64,000 nt of DNA from JBOZRQ01 sp050789255. GTDB taxonomy: Bacteria; Bacillota; Sulfobacillia; Symbiobacteriales; Symbiobacteriaceae. Each line of letters starts with the position of its first letter. The stretch's first letter is position 1. The notes beneath the pieces are model-generated. The model saw only the letters and a list, made by a program, of their open reading frames with translations. It was not told where the DNA came from and searched no databases. Shown here in pieces: positions 7,140 to 17,700 of the stretch. The stretch lies in assembly GCA_050789255.1 (NCBI GenBank), contig JBOZRQ010000046.1, positions 62,001 through 126,000 on the forward strand, in the 5' to 3' direction. Made by a program: the position numbers and the translations under genes.

Positions 7140-9010
7140 AACCCTTGCCCGAGGACTGGGAAAGCACGATCTGGCAGGACCTGCGGCAGGTCATGCCCGC
7201 GGTTCCGGTGCCACCCGATGTACAAGAGCGCATTCGCCAGCGACTGCGCCGGGCGCAGGTCCAACCTGGGGTGGAGGGTGCGCCCAAATCGCCGTCCGTT
7301 CTGCCCTTTTCTGTCAGGAAACGGCCCCTCCGCCGGACGTGGCGGTGGGCCGCGGTTGCCGCCGTCGCCGCTGTGTTACTCGTATCGGGCGGACCGCAGG
7401 TCGAGCGCTTCGGACGGCGCTGGTTCGGGCCCCATGCGAGTTTCCCGATCGCTGCACCCTTTGCGCTCTCTGGTGCAGCCGCGGCGGGAGTCCCGATGAC
7501 ACCAGGCATCATGCAGCATGATACAGGCGTCACCTTCGACCTGGCTGTACCGTTGCCGGAGCTCCCCGCTGAGGGCGAGATTCAGCGAGCGGAAACGCCG
7601 TTCGATCCGGCCTGGGTTGAGCAGGTGAAGAACAGACTTGGCATAAAGGAGCCGGTGTCCCGGGATTGGGACAAGGTTCCCGTGATCACGCCGCTCATCG
7701 GCTACCGGGCGGGGCGTCTGTCCCTTGCCAAAAGCGGCGCCTGGGCATACTGGCCGGACGGCCCCCTGGTTGTCGCTGCCTCCGATACACCGCCGGCTGA
7801 GCCGCCGCTCGGGCCTGTCATCAGCGATGAGGAAGCCGCAAAGATCGCATCGGACTGGCTTGAAAAGGCTGGGCTCTATCCGCCAGGGAACGTTTCAGTA
7901 AGGGTCTTTCGCACCCAGCATCGGGCGGACGAAGCGGTTGTAGAGGTGGCTCCAGCCAAGGGCAGTCCCCTGGCCGTTGCCGACGGTCTGCCCAACGTTC
8001 AGGTCGCCCTTTGGTCCCGGGAGGTCCGGAGCGCCTACGGCTTATGGCCCTCCGGGACCACCACGGCCGGCGAGGTTCCTCTCCGTACGGCCGAAGAGGC
8101 CTGGGCGGACCTGCAGGCCGGTATCGGGGCCGTGGTCGGGTCGGCGGATCCGTTTGTGGCGTGGCCCGAGAACCCGCACATGACGATCCAGACCATCTCG
8201 TTGGATCGGGCCCTGGTGCGGTCCCTGGAGAATCGCTGGTACTACATCCCCGTCGTCCTCTTTGAAGGGGAGGTCAAGGATGCACAGGGGCAAGGACACA
8301 AGGCGCTGGCCTATGTATCGGCGGTAAAGCCGACCCCCGGTCAGGGTGGGTTTGAACTGAAGACATCGCTCCCGGAGGCGCGCGAGGGCGCCCCGCTCAT
8401 CCAGATCAATCGGCCGGAGAAGGTGCAGCATGACTGGACGCCGTCTGAGCCGATCCAGACGTTCCGCTTGCCTACTCCGGAGCATGTTCGGCAGGCGGCC
8501 CTTCGGGTGGCAGAGGCTGCGGGGGTTGATTTGGAGTCCGTGGGAACCCCGGAACTCCACTGGTCGCCCGCAGAGGTACTGGCGATTCTGCCATCCACCT
8601 GGAACGGCTTGGGTGCGCTTGAGACCATAGGAGATTCACGGTCGATGCCGGCTGTGTCCATCCGCTTCAGCCTCGATGGGTCCATCCGCGGAGTCACGTT
8701 GACGGATGTGACGGCCAAGCCGGCGGGGGCACCGGTGGATCTGATCAGCCCGGAGGAGGCCTGGCGCCAGGCGCAGGCCGGGGCTGGGATGGTCAAGGTG
8801 TTTGGGGATGGGCGCACCTTCCCTGCTGCGCACTTTGCGGCCCACCGCACTTCAGTCGACAGGGTCGAGCTGGCTTACAACGTGGACGTACCCGCGTGGA
8901 TGAACGGGCAGGCGGCAGAGCCGACCTACTTCTTCTGGGGTACGGCAGTGGTAGGTGAGGATTTTACAGAGCTCCAGGTGGTCGTGATGGTCTCGGCGGT
9001 CCGTCGATAG
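7136..9010 (+). CDS. membrane-anchored putative anti-sigma factor with large exported domain
   Basis: A 624-residue protein. A cytoplasmic N-terminus of about 65 residues, rich in Arg, precedes a single transmembrane helix (WAAVAAVAAVLLVSG, about residues 71-85) and then about 530 exported residues. The N-terminal stretch MPAVPVPPDVQERIRQRLRRA resembles the short sigma-binding segments of membrane anti-sigma factors. The exported part is not recognised; it contains two copies of an acidic S(D/P)EEAxxxA helix (about 222 and 537) that could mark repeated YycH/YycI-like modules. It overlaps the sigma gene by 4 bases, so partnership is likely. A terminator follows directly. Confidence 0.7.
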   Translation: MKPLPEDWESTIWQDLRQVMPAVPVPPDVQERIRQRLRRAQVQPGVEGAPKSPSVLPFSVRKRPLRRTWRWAAVAAVAAVLLVSGGPQVERFGRRWFGPHASFPIAAPFALSGAAAAGVPMTPGIMQHDTGVTFDLAVPLPELPAEGEIQRAETPFDPAWVEQVKNRLGIKEPVSRDWDKVPVITPLIGYRAGRLSLAKSGAWAYWPDGPLVVAASDTPPAEPPLGPVISDEEAAKIASDWLEKAGLYPPGNVSVRVFRTQHRADEAVVEVAPAKGSPLAVADGLPNVQVALWSREVRSAYGLWPSGTTTAGEVPLRTAEEAWADLQAGIGAVVGSADPFVAWPENPHMTIQTISLDRALVRSLENRWYYIPVVLFEGEVKDAQGQGHKALAYVSAVKPTPGQGGFELKTSLPEAREGAPLIQINRPEKVQHDWTPSEPIQTFRLPTPEHVRQAALRVAEAAGVDLESVGTPELHWSPAEVLAILPSTWNGLGALETIGDSRSMPAVSIRFSLDGSIRGVTLTDVTAKPAGAPVDLISPEEAWRQAQAGAGMVKVFGDGRTFPAAHFAAHRTSVDRVELAYNVDVPAWMNGQAAEPTYFFWGTAVVGEDFTELQVVVMVSAVRR

Positions 9011-9018
9011 GCAAAACC

Positions 9019-9064
9019 AGCGGGATGGGGGCGCCGTTTTTGGCGTCCTATCCCGCTGCTCCTT
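9019..9064 (+). terminator. rho-independent terminator
   Basis: Arms 9019-9026 and 9050-9057 (AGCGGGAT/ATCCCGCT) extend inward through GGGGGCGCC/GGCGTCCT, followed by GCTCCTTTT. It ends the sigma/anti-sigma transcript. Confidence 0.8.
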
Positions 9065-9206
9065 TTCGTATCAGATAAAGAACTGACTATTTGCAACTAA
9101 TCTGACCATGAAAACGTCAAATTGTTGGGAACGCCTCAGGGGCCGTCTTTGGTAGGATGACCTGGCTACGCTCGGCCGAGACTTTCCACGAACTGAGGTG
9201 CATGCA

Positions 9207-10109
9207 TTGAAACATAAGTGGCTAGCCCTACTATTGGTGACCGTTTTCCTAGCTGCCGGCTATCTTCTCTACTGGTATGCGCAATCACCCGTGCCGGTAG
9301 GGGTCTACCCCGGACGAGTAGGTGGCGAACTTTATGGCCAGGACTCCATTCGTCCAAATACATACAAGCTGCCGGTGGCTTGGGTTCGCCCGCATCCCTG
9401 GGCGCGTTTCCCACAGGACCTAGAGTCAGCGTCGTTGGAAGATGACCAGGGTAGAGGCGAAGTGCTCCAGGGCTCATTCCGCCCAGATTTTTCGTGGCCG
9501 GATCAAGACCGCCCAGTCTGGCTTCAGCCCAGGGTGATTTTCGGCACCTTGGCCCTTCCCTTCCCAAAGGAAGGCATCACGGCCACGACCCTCCGTTGGC
9601 AGTTTGACGGTGAACGCGAGAAGAGATATCCCATCGGCCCAATCGTTCTTCATGTGGCGCACGACTCTTCGCCCAGCCTCAAGGTTGTTGGGGCCGCTGG
9701 AGAAACCACACCCGATGGAGAGATCGAGGGCTGTTATCTCTTTCTGGAAGGACCGGGCATCATCACCGACCTGGTCCCGTCGTGGGCCGGACAGGAGCGC
9801 CCGATTAACGGCCTCCGCTTTCACAGGGGGCGAATGCCTTCGTCTTATCCCAAGGAGCCCTACCTACAGTGGGAACTGATAGATCTTCCGCTAAATGTTG
9901 CCGGTTCTTCGGTGATATACGTGCCCCTCAGTGAAACGGCCCAGCAACTCATGCGGACTACCCACTTCTACTTTGCCCCGGCGGTGATCTACCGGGACGG
10001 CCAGGGTTCTCACACAACCGTATCCTCGGTGAGTGTGGGGCACGCAGGGAACCCCAGCCCGGGTTGGCGGCGCTGGGTGCCTTATTTCGTGTTCAACGAG
10101 GTCCGCTGA
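9207..10109 (+). CDS. membrane-anchored exported protein, unknown function
   Basis: About 300 residues. The N-terminus MKHKWLALLLVTVFLAAGYLLYW is an uncleaved anchor or signal sequence, followed by a soluble exported domain rich in Pro, Trp and Tyr, probably all-beta. I prefer the TTG start at 9207, 6 bases after GAGGTG (9195-9200), over the GTG at 9198, which would overlap that ribosome site. The gene and its two downstream neighbours lie in a stretch of visibly lower GC than the flanks. No family recognised. The three consecutive anchored exported proteins may form one functional set, but their sequences are not obviously related to one another. Confidence 0.65.
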   Translation: MKHKWLALLLVTVFLAAGYLLYWYAQSPVPVGVYPGRVGGELYGQDSIRPNTYKLPVAWVRPHPWARFPQDLESASLEDDQGRGEVLQGSFRPDFSWPDQDRPVWLQPRVIFGTLALPFPKEGITATTLRWQFDGEREKRYPIGPIVLHVAHDSSPSLKVVGAAGETTPDGEIEGCYLFLEGPGIITDLVPSWAGQERPINGLRFHRGRMPSSYPKEPYLQWELIDLPLNVAGSSVIYVPLSETAQQLMRTTHFYFAPAVIYRDGQGSHTTVSSVSVGHAGNPSPGWRRWVPYFVFNEVR

Positions 10110-10138
10110 GTGACGGGACCTGGCGAGGGGTGATAGGT

Positions 10139-10882
10139 GTGCGGCGTTGGGTCATCGGGGTCTGTGCAGTGGCAATCGCCGCCGCAATTGGTCTGATCAA
10201 GTTCCCTCGAGTAACCTGCAACAACCTCCCCCGGATTCGGATTCTTGTTCATGGTGCCGCCCCGGGACCTGGGCAGGTTTCCGGTGCCGGGAGCTTCTGC
10301 GGGACGGAAGGGGACGGGAAACCGGTCACTGTCCTGGCCCCCGTACTGCTCCATCCTAAGGCTACGGTCACAGTCATCTACGACACCCGTGTACGCTGGG
10401 ACAGAGTCACCTTTACCATTAGTCAAGGCGAGAAAGTCATTAGTGAAGGCCAATTGAGGGGAAGGGAGGGCAGATTCACACTGCCGGATGTTCCGGGCAT
10501 CTATCAGGTCTCTATCGCTTATCGGTGGGATGGATGGGCATCCGGAGAACAGGCCTATGGCAGTGAGTACTTCCAAATCGAGGTAAACCCGAGTCCAACC
10601 ACCTCGGTCTACCCGAGGAATGCCCGCGGGGAAACCTTTGGCTCCTCCTTAGCCTCTGCGACGGAGGAGCCGGACCTGATCCTTGCGTATGGAGTCGGTG
10701 GCACCATGGGGTACGTGCGAGCGAAAGATCTCAACGACGTACTGCAGCCCAAGACGCCAGAGGAAGCCGTGGCTTACATGAGGGCGAAAGAAAGTGCCCC
10801 CTATTCTGTTCGAAACATCCCCTTGTATGCGGCTGATGGTGAAACGATCATTGGCGTCTTTCAGACCAGTGGCCACCCATAG
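10139..10882 (+). CDS. membrane-anchored exported protein, unknown function
   Basis: A 247-residue protein. GTG at 10139 follows GAGGGGTG at good spacing and gives the N-terminus MRRWVIGVCAVAIAAAIGLI, a signal anchor. Starting earlier would add a segment that only reads the end of the previous gene. The exported part has an Ig-like or carbonic, beta-strand-rich look (LLHPKATVTVIYDTRVRWDR...TLPDVPGIYQVSIAYRW), followed by a polar C-terminal region. The start lies 29 bases after the previous stop, so both are probably co-transcribed. I do not recognise the family. Confidence 0.65.
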   Translation: MRRWVIGVCAVAIAAAIGLIKFPRVTCNNLPRIRILVHGAAPGPGQVSGAGSFCGTEGDGKPVTVLAPVLLHPKATVTVIYDTRVRWDRVTFTISQGEKVISEGQLRGREGRFTLPDVPGIYQVSIAYRWDGWASGEQAYGSEYFQIEVNPSPTTSVYPRNARGETFGSSLASATEEPDLILAYGVGGTMGYVRAKDLNDVLQPKTPEEAVAYMRAKESAPYSVRNIPLYAADGETIIGVFQTSGHP

Positions 10883-10977
10883 CAAACCGAGGCGGGCTGG
10901 CAGCCTTGAGGACGAATGACGGCGACCTTGACAGGGAACCGTGTGCGTGGATCCTGCAGAGATTGGAGGGGTGCCTG

Positions 10978-11490
10978 GTGACCAGCCCAGGGCGACGAGC
11001 CTGACTCACCGGCCTCATCGGCGCAGTTATCCTTCTGGCCCTTGGCTGGGGCGCGTTCGCCAGGAACTCCGACGGCCAAGCTGAAATCCCATTGACTGTG
11101 CCCGTGGGCGATTACCCACCCGGCATGGTGCGGCAGGTCGAGGGGGTTTGGGTGGCCCGGCAGCCCAAGGGAGAGTTTTTCGTATTCCTTGATCGTGATC
11201 CTCACCGAGGGCAAGCGCTAAACTGGGTTGAATCAAAGCAGTTGTTCATGCAGGCCGCGGTCTATCGACTGGATGGTACGTGTGTGGAAGGCCCCTGTGA
11301 CTCCGCCCCGGGGCAAGGGCTGTACCGGGTTGAATCGAAGCTGCAGGGCGATTCCCTTGTCATCTACCCGAAGAGGGTAATCAGCGGGGGATTTAACCCT
11401 GAGCCCAGCTGGCTAACCGATCTGAAGCACCGCTTCCTGTTCCGACATCCGCCGCCTCCCTTCAGAGGACCCAGTGTTGAGAGACAGTAA
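10978..11490 (+). pseudogene. exported protein gene interrupted by an in-frame TGA near its start
   Basis: GGAGGGG (10965-10971) is correctly spaced from GTG at 10978, which opens MTSPGRRA and then meets TGA at 11002-11004. The same frame continues through LTGLIGAVILLALGWGAFARNS, a clear signal anchor, and a soluble region to the stop at 11490. Arg-Arg followed by a hydrophobic segment is exactly how the upstream neighbour begins (MRRWVIG), so the TGA probably replaces a Trp (TGG) codon. Without readthrough the only starts are TTG or GTG codons near 11092-11104, which would give about 130 residues lacking the anchor. I therefore call it a recent nonsense mutation or a sequencing error. Function unknown; two Cys in TCVEGPC. 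Confidence 0.6.
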
Positions 11491-11499
11491 GACAAAAAT

Positions 11500-11541
11500 G
11501 CCCCGGCGCGAGTAGGGTACTCACGCCGGGGCGTTTTTTTT
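11500..11541 (+). terminator. rho-independent terminator
   Basis: GCCCCGGCG/CGCCGGGGC arms with an inner GAGT/ACTC extension, followed immediately by a run of eight T (11534-11541). Closes the exported-protein operon and insulates the Tc locus. Confidence 0.92.
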
Positions 11542-11566
11542 GTCCGATTACCGCTACGACAGAGCC

Positions 11567-11686
11567 CTACTTCTTGCGGGGGATCGTAAGCGTCTACCAG
11601 TCGGCGTCCTTGAACCACTGGAGCGCCTTCGGCAGCCGGTAGAAGGAGCTGCCCTGCAGCGCTGCCTTCACTGTGTCGAACGATTT
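11567..11686 (-). pseudogene. chimeric remnant: desaturase fragment fused to DinB-family C-terminus
   Basis: On the reverse strand this reads FDTVKAALQGSSFYRLPKALQWF (split here from) KDADW-stop-TLTIPRKK-stop. The first part (11612-11680) matches VKAALHGSSFYQLPKVLQWF of the fatty-acid desaturase at 28953-29996. The second part (11570-11611) matches the last 14 residues of the DinB-family protein at 28443-28934 except for one nonsense codon (TAG at 11594-11596). The two pieces are joined in frame and in the same order and strand as the intact genes, as expected if a second copy of the desaturase-DinB pair suffered an internal deletion. It sits just upstream of the Tc toxin locus, whose other side carries the intact pair. 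Confidence 0.8.
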
Positions 11687-11770
11687 ACCCACCAGTCCTA
11701 TTGAAGTCTCGCACGATAATAAATACTATTTTGTCGTCAGTTGAAAGATTTACGTTTGGAGGAGTCCGAC

Positions 11771-14700
11771 GTGAAACCTGTTGTTTCGCCCTTCCCGTCC
11801 GGCGGCGGGGAGGCGGCGCCCCGCCCATCCAGTCCCGTTCAGCTCCCGCAGCCCACCTTGCCGTCCGGCGGGGGGGCGCTGCGCGGCATCGATGAGCTCT
11901 TTACGGTGAACACGGCCCGGGGCAGCGGCACCATGGCGATCTCCCTGCCGCTCTCCCCGGGCCGTTCTGGCTTCACGCCAACACTGTCGCTCACCTACGA
12001 CTCCGGCGCCGGCAATGGCCCCTTCGGCCTGGGCTGGACCCTCACAGCCGGGGCCGTATCCCGTCGGACAGACCGCTCTTTGCCGAGGTACCAGGATGAC
12101 GATGAGTCGGATACCTTCCTGATCGGCGGCGATGAGCTGGTTCCCCGGCTGGTGCAGCAGGGCGCCGAGTGGGTGCCGGACACCGAGCAGGTCACCCTCT
12201 CAGGCCAGGACTACGAGGTCCGGCGCTACCGTACGCGCACGGAGGGCGCCCACGCCCGCATCGAGCGCTGGACGCACCGGGTCACCCGGGAGATGCACTG
12301 GCGGGTGATCACCCAGGAGAACCTGACCACACTCTATGGCCGGAGCCCGCAGGCGCGGCTGAGCGACCCGGGAGATTCCCGCCGGGTATACCAGTGGTTT
12401 GCTGAAGAGGTCCGCGACGGCCGTGGCAACCTGATTCGCTTTACCTACAAGGCCGAGGACAGCGCGGGGGTAAGCGCAGCGCTGCCGCAGGAGGCCCAGC
12501 GTAAAGCGGGCACCTACGCCGGGGTCTACCTCAAGCGCGTGCTCTACGGAAATCGGGTGCCCCATGTGGCTGACGACTGGCTCTTCGAGGCGGTTTTCGA
12601 CTATGGCGAGCACGGGGGTCAGGCGCCAGCCGCGGAGGAGTCGCAGCCCTGGCTGGTGCGGCAGGATCCCTTCTCCACCTGTCGGGCCGGGTTCGAGCAG
12701 CGGACCTACCGCCTGTGCCGGCGTGTGCTGATGTTTCACCACTTCGCGGAGTTGGGACCCGGTCCTACGCTGGTCCGGGCGCTGGAACTGACCTATCAGG
12801 ACCAGCCGGCGGCCAGCCTGCTGGTGGCGGCCCGGCAGGTCGGGTACCTGCGAAACGGGACGCTTTACTCCAGCAAGGCCAATCCCCCGGTTCACCTGGA
12901 ATATACAGAACCGGTTGTGAGCCCCGCCGTACATACACTCAGCGATGCGGCCCTCGAGAACCTGCCTGCCGGCCTGGAGCCGGTCCGGTTCCAGTGGGCA
13001 GACCTGGCGGGTGAAGGGCTGACCGGGATTCTGACCGAGGCAGCCGGGGCCTGGTACTATAAGCGCAACCTGGGGGAGGGGCGCTTTGCCCCGCTAGCCC
13101 TGGTGGCCCAGAAGCCCGGAATTGCCGGGCTCCAGGACGGGATGGCGCAGTTGGTCGATCTGGCAGGGGACGGCCACCTGCGGTTGTTGACGATGTCGGA
13201 GGCCGGCCCGGGCTTCTTCGGGCGGGGCGCCAACGGGGAATGGCTGCCATTCGCCCCTTTCGGGTCCAACCCCAACGTGGACTGGTCAGACCCGAACCTC
13301 AGGGCCCTGGACCTGACTGGGGATGGGCGCCCCGACCTGCTGCTGACCGGCGATGAGGTCTTGGTCTGGTATGCGTCGCTCGGGGAGGATGGCTATGCCC
13401 CGGCGGAGTCGGTGCCCTGGGCGCCCAATGAGGAGGAGGGGCCCCGGCTCCTCTTCGCCGAGGGCAGCCAGTCGGTCTACCTGGCCGATATGAACGGCGA
13501 CGGGCTTCCGGATCTGGTGCGCATCCGAAACGGCTCGGTCTGCTACTGGCCAAACCTGGGTTACGGCCGGTTTGGCGCCAGGGTCACAATGGACGGGGCT
13601 CCCTGGTTCGATGAGCCCGACCTCTTTCACCCCGGCCGCCTGCGGCTGGCCGACCTGGATGGGACCGGGCCGGCCGACCTGCTTTACATCGGGCGGGACG
13701 GAATTCGACTGTACCAAAACTGTGCGGGCAACAGTTGGGCGCCTGGTCAGCTGCTGGTTGGGGTACCCGTGCCCGACGACCCTTCTGCGGTCACGGTCGT
13801 GGACCTGCTGGGGCGGGGAACGGCCTGCCTCGTCCTCTCGTCGCCCTTGCCCGGCCGGAGCGCCCCGGTGCTTTACGCCGACCTCATGGGCGGCCGCAAG
13901 CCCTACCTGCTCTCCGTGATCCGCAACAACCTGGGCAAGGAGACCCGGCTGACCTACGCCGCCTCCACCCAGTTCTATCGGGCCGACGAGGAGGCCGGAA
14001 AGCCCTGGGTCACCCGCCTTCCCTTCCCGGTGCAAGTGGTGGAGAAGGTGGAGGTGCGCGACCTGATACAGGGGCACCGCTTCACCACCCGGTACAGCTA
14101 TCACCACGGTCACTACGACCGCCAGGAGCGGGAGTTCTGCGGCTTCGGCCGGGTCGACCAGATCGACACGGAAGAGTTTGAGCAACACCCGCACGACCAG
14201 CCCCCTGTGCTGACCCGGACCTGGATTCACACCGGCGCCCTGCCGGACATGCCCGGGAGCAGCGAACTCTTCGCCGCTGAGTATTACCGGGACCCGGCGG
14301 GCCACCTGCCCGACCTGCCTCCGTCGCTACTCCCTACCGGTCTGAGCCCCGCGGACTGGGCGGAGGCGGTGCGGGCCCTGCGCGGGCAGACGCTGCGGCA
14401 GGAGGTCTTCGCCCTGGACGGGACCGCCGCCCAGGCCCACCCCTTTAGCGTCTCCCAGCACAGTTACAGCGTTCGGCTTGTACAGCCAGGCCTGCAGGGG
14501 CGGCGCCCGGTCATGGACATGGTGCCGGGGGAGTCGCTGGCCTGCCACTGCGAACGGGAGCCGTCGGAGGCGCGCATCGCCCACACGATCATCCTGGAGG
14601 CCGACGAGGTTGGCCGGATCACACGCTCGGCGGCGGTGGCCTACGGGCGCCCGACCGCTGACCCGTCCTTGCCCGCCTTCGTGCAGGGCGAGCAAGCCCG

Positions 14701-17700
14701 CATGCACATCACCCTGGCGGAAACCGACTACACCAACGACGTGGTGAGTCCGGACCGATACCGGCTCCGTGTGCCGTGTGAGACGCGCTCCTACGAGGTG
14801 AGCGGGATCTCACCCGCAGGTGCGATCCTTGCGCGGGAGGAGCTCGACGCGGCCATTGCTGCCCACACGACCACCCTGCGGCTTCTGGGGCGCTCCCGCA
14901 CCTACTACCTGCGCGACGACCTGACCGGAGCTCTGCCCTTGGGGCAGTTAGAGTCGCTCGGCCTGGGCTCTCACTCGCATCACCTGGCCATGACCCCCGA
15001 CCTGATCGCCGAGGTGTATGGCAGTCGGGTAGACGGCGCCGCCCTCAGCGCTGCGGGCTATATTCACAGCGAGGGCGATCCGGGCTGGTGGATGCCGTCC
15101 GGGAGAGCGATCTACCCGGCGGATGCTGTGGACCGTTTCTACCTGCCTACGGGGATGCAGGATGCGCTCGGAGCCGTCTCCACCGTTACCTACGACACAT
15201 ACGGCCTCCTTGTGGAGGCCGGGACCGATCCCCTTGGCGACCAGACCGTTGCCGAGAACGACTATCGCCTGCTGCAGCCCTGGCGGGTGACCGACCCGAA
15301 CGGGAACCGCCGGGCCGTGCGGACCGACGAACTCGGACTGGTGGTCCGAACCGCCCTGATGGGCAAGGATGGTGCCGGCGAGGGCGACACGCTGGATGAC
15401 CCGACCACCCGCCTGGAGTACGACCTGTTGCGCTGGATGAACGAGGGCAAACCAGCCATGCTCCACACCTTTACCCGGGAGAAGCACGGAGCGGCCAACC
15501 CGCGCTGGCAGGAGGCCTACACCTACTTTGACGGCCTTGGACGCCAGGTGATGGTGAAGGTACAGGCCGAGCCCGGTCTGGCCAAGCGGGTAAACCCGGA
15601 CGGAACCGTGGTGGAGGTGGACACCACGCCGGCCCTCCGCTGGGTCGGCAACGGGCGGACGGTGGTCAACAACAAGGGGAACCCGGTCAGGCAGTATGAG
15701 CCCTACTTCAGCGTCACCCCAGAGTACGAGGAGCACGGCGCCCTGGTGGAACTGGGGGTCAACACCGTGGTGACCTACGATGCCCTGGGGCGCCCGGTTC
15801 GCAGCGATATGCCGGACGGCACCTTCACCCGGGTGGAGTTCACCCCGTGGCTGCAGCGTTCCTACGATGCCAACGACACGGTGCTGGAGAGCGACTGGTA
15901 CGCCCTGCGCGGGAGCCCCTCACCCGCCGGGCCGGAGCCCACCGAGCCCGAACAGCGGGCGGCCTGGCTGGCGGCCCGGCATGCGAACACCCCGGCGGTG
16001 CTTCACTTCGACTCCCTGGGGCGGGCGATCTACACGGTAGCGGACAACGGGCCGCATGGCCTCAGGACCACCCGTGTCGAAATGGACCTGGCCCGGAGCC
16101 GGGTGCGACTCTTCGATGCGGCAGGGCGCCAGGTGCTTTTCACGGTGAGCGACCTGCTGGGCTTCCCAATCCACACCGAGCACATGGAGCGGGGCGCCCG
16201 CCAGGTGCTGCCGGACATTCTGCGCCAGCCGGCCGCCATGTGGGATGGGCCTGACCGTCTCTTCCGCATCACCTACGACGGTGCGCACCGCCCGGTGAGC
16301 ATGCGAGTGGCGGAGGGTGCGGGACCCGAGCGGACCCTCTTTCACCACGTGTACGGGGATGCCCACCCGGATGCCGGGGCTCTGAACCTGCGGGGACAAC
16401 TCCACCAGATCTACGATCAGGCCGGGGTTACGACCATTGAGCGCTGCGACTTCAAGGGCACGGTGGTTCAGGCCCGCCAGCGCATCGCCCGGAACTACCA
16501 GGGACCGGTGGACTGGACCGCCGTGGCGGCGGCGCCTACCCTGGCGGCCAAGCTGGCTGCGGCCGAGCCCCTGCTGGAGCCCGGCAGCTTCCAGACCGAG
16601 GCGGCGACGGATGCCCTCGGGCGCCCAGAGTTCCTGCGCCTGCCGGATAACACTGAGTTCCGGCCATCCTTCGGCGCCGGGAACTTCATGCAGACCCTTC
16701 AGGTGCACATACGGGGCGGGGCGGCTACCCCCTTCCTCGCGGGGGCCGACCACGACGCCCGGGGCAAGCGGCTCCAGGCCACGCTGGGCAACGGCACTGT
16801 GATAAGGGCCACCCTGGACCCACTCACCGATCGGCCCATGCGCATGCGGACGGTCCGGACCGCTGATGGAGCGGTGCTCCAGGACCTTCGGTACATCTAC
16901 GACGCGGCCGGACTGATCACCCAGTACAGCGACGAGGCCCAGCAGACGCTTTACTTTGCCAACGCCGTGGTGCGGGCTGAAGGGCTGTACGAGTACGATG
17001 CCCTTTACCAGCTGGTGCGGGCCACCGGGCGGGAGCACGCCGGGGGCGTCAACGATCTGCCCCGCAGCGACGGCGACTTGCCGCCGGCGTCGCCCCCCCA
17101 CATCAACGACGCCGCTGCCGTTCGGACCTATACCGAGACCTACGAGTATGACGCCCTGGGCAATCTGACCACCCTGCGGCACACGGCCCCGGGCGCCTCC
17201 TGGACCCGACGGTACCAGTATGAGTCGGCGACCAACCGCCTTTCGGCCAACAGCCGGCCCGGTGACCCGGACGCGGGTCCGTTCACGGCCGGTTACACCC
17301 ACGACACCCACGGCAACATGACCCGGATGCCCCACCTGACCACCCTGGTCTGGAACGAACTCGACCAGCTGACTCAGGTGGATCTGGGCGGGGGCGGGCG
17401 GGCCTGGTACGTGTACGGCGCCGGAGGCCAGCGGGTGCGCAAGGTGGTGGAGCGCTCCGCCGGGACCCGCCAGGAACGGATCTACCTCGGGTCGCTGGAG
17501 ATCTACCGGGAGTACCGCAACGGCACACTGGTCCTGGAGCGCCAGACCCTGCATGTGGCCGACGCCGGGGGGCGCATCGCCCAGGTGGATACCAAGACGG
17601 TCGATCTCGACGATCCCGCCGATCTGTTCCTCCCGCTGATCCGCTATCAGTTTGGCAACGCCGTGGGCTCCGCCACCCTGGAGACCGATGGGACGGGAGC

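Noticed and set aside
11002..11004. TGA read as selenocysteine in the 10978-11490 gene
   Set aside because: The position precedes a signal anchor, not a redox or metal site, there is no homologous Cys, and no good hairpin follows at the SECIS distance; a Trp-to-stop change is simpler.
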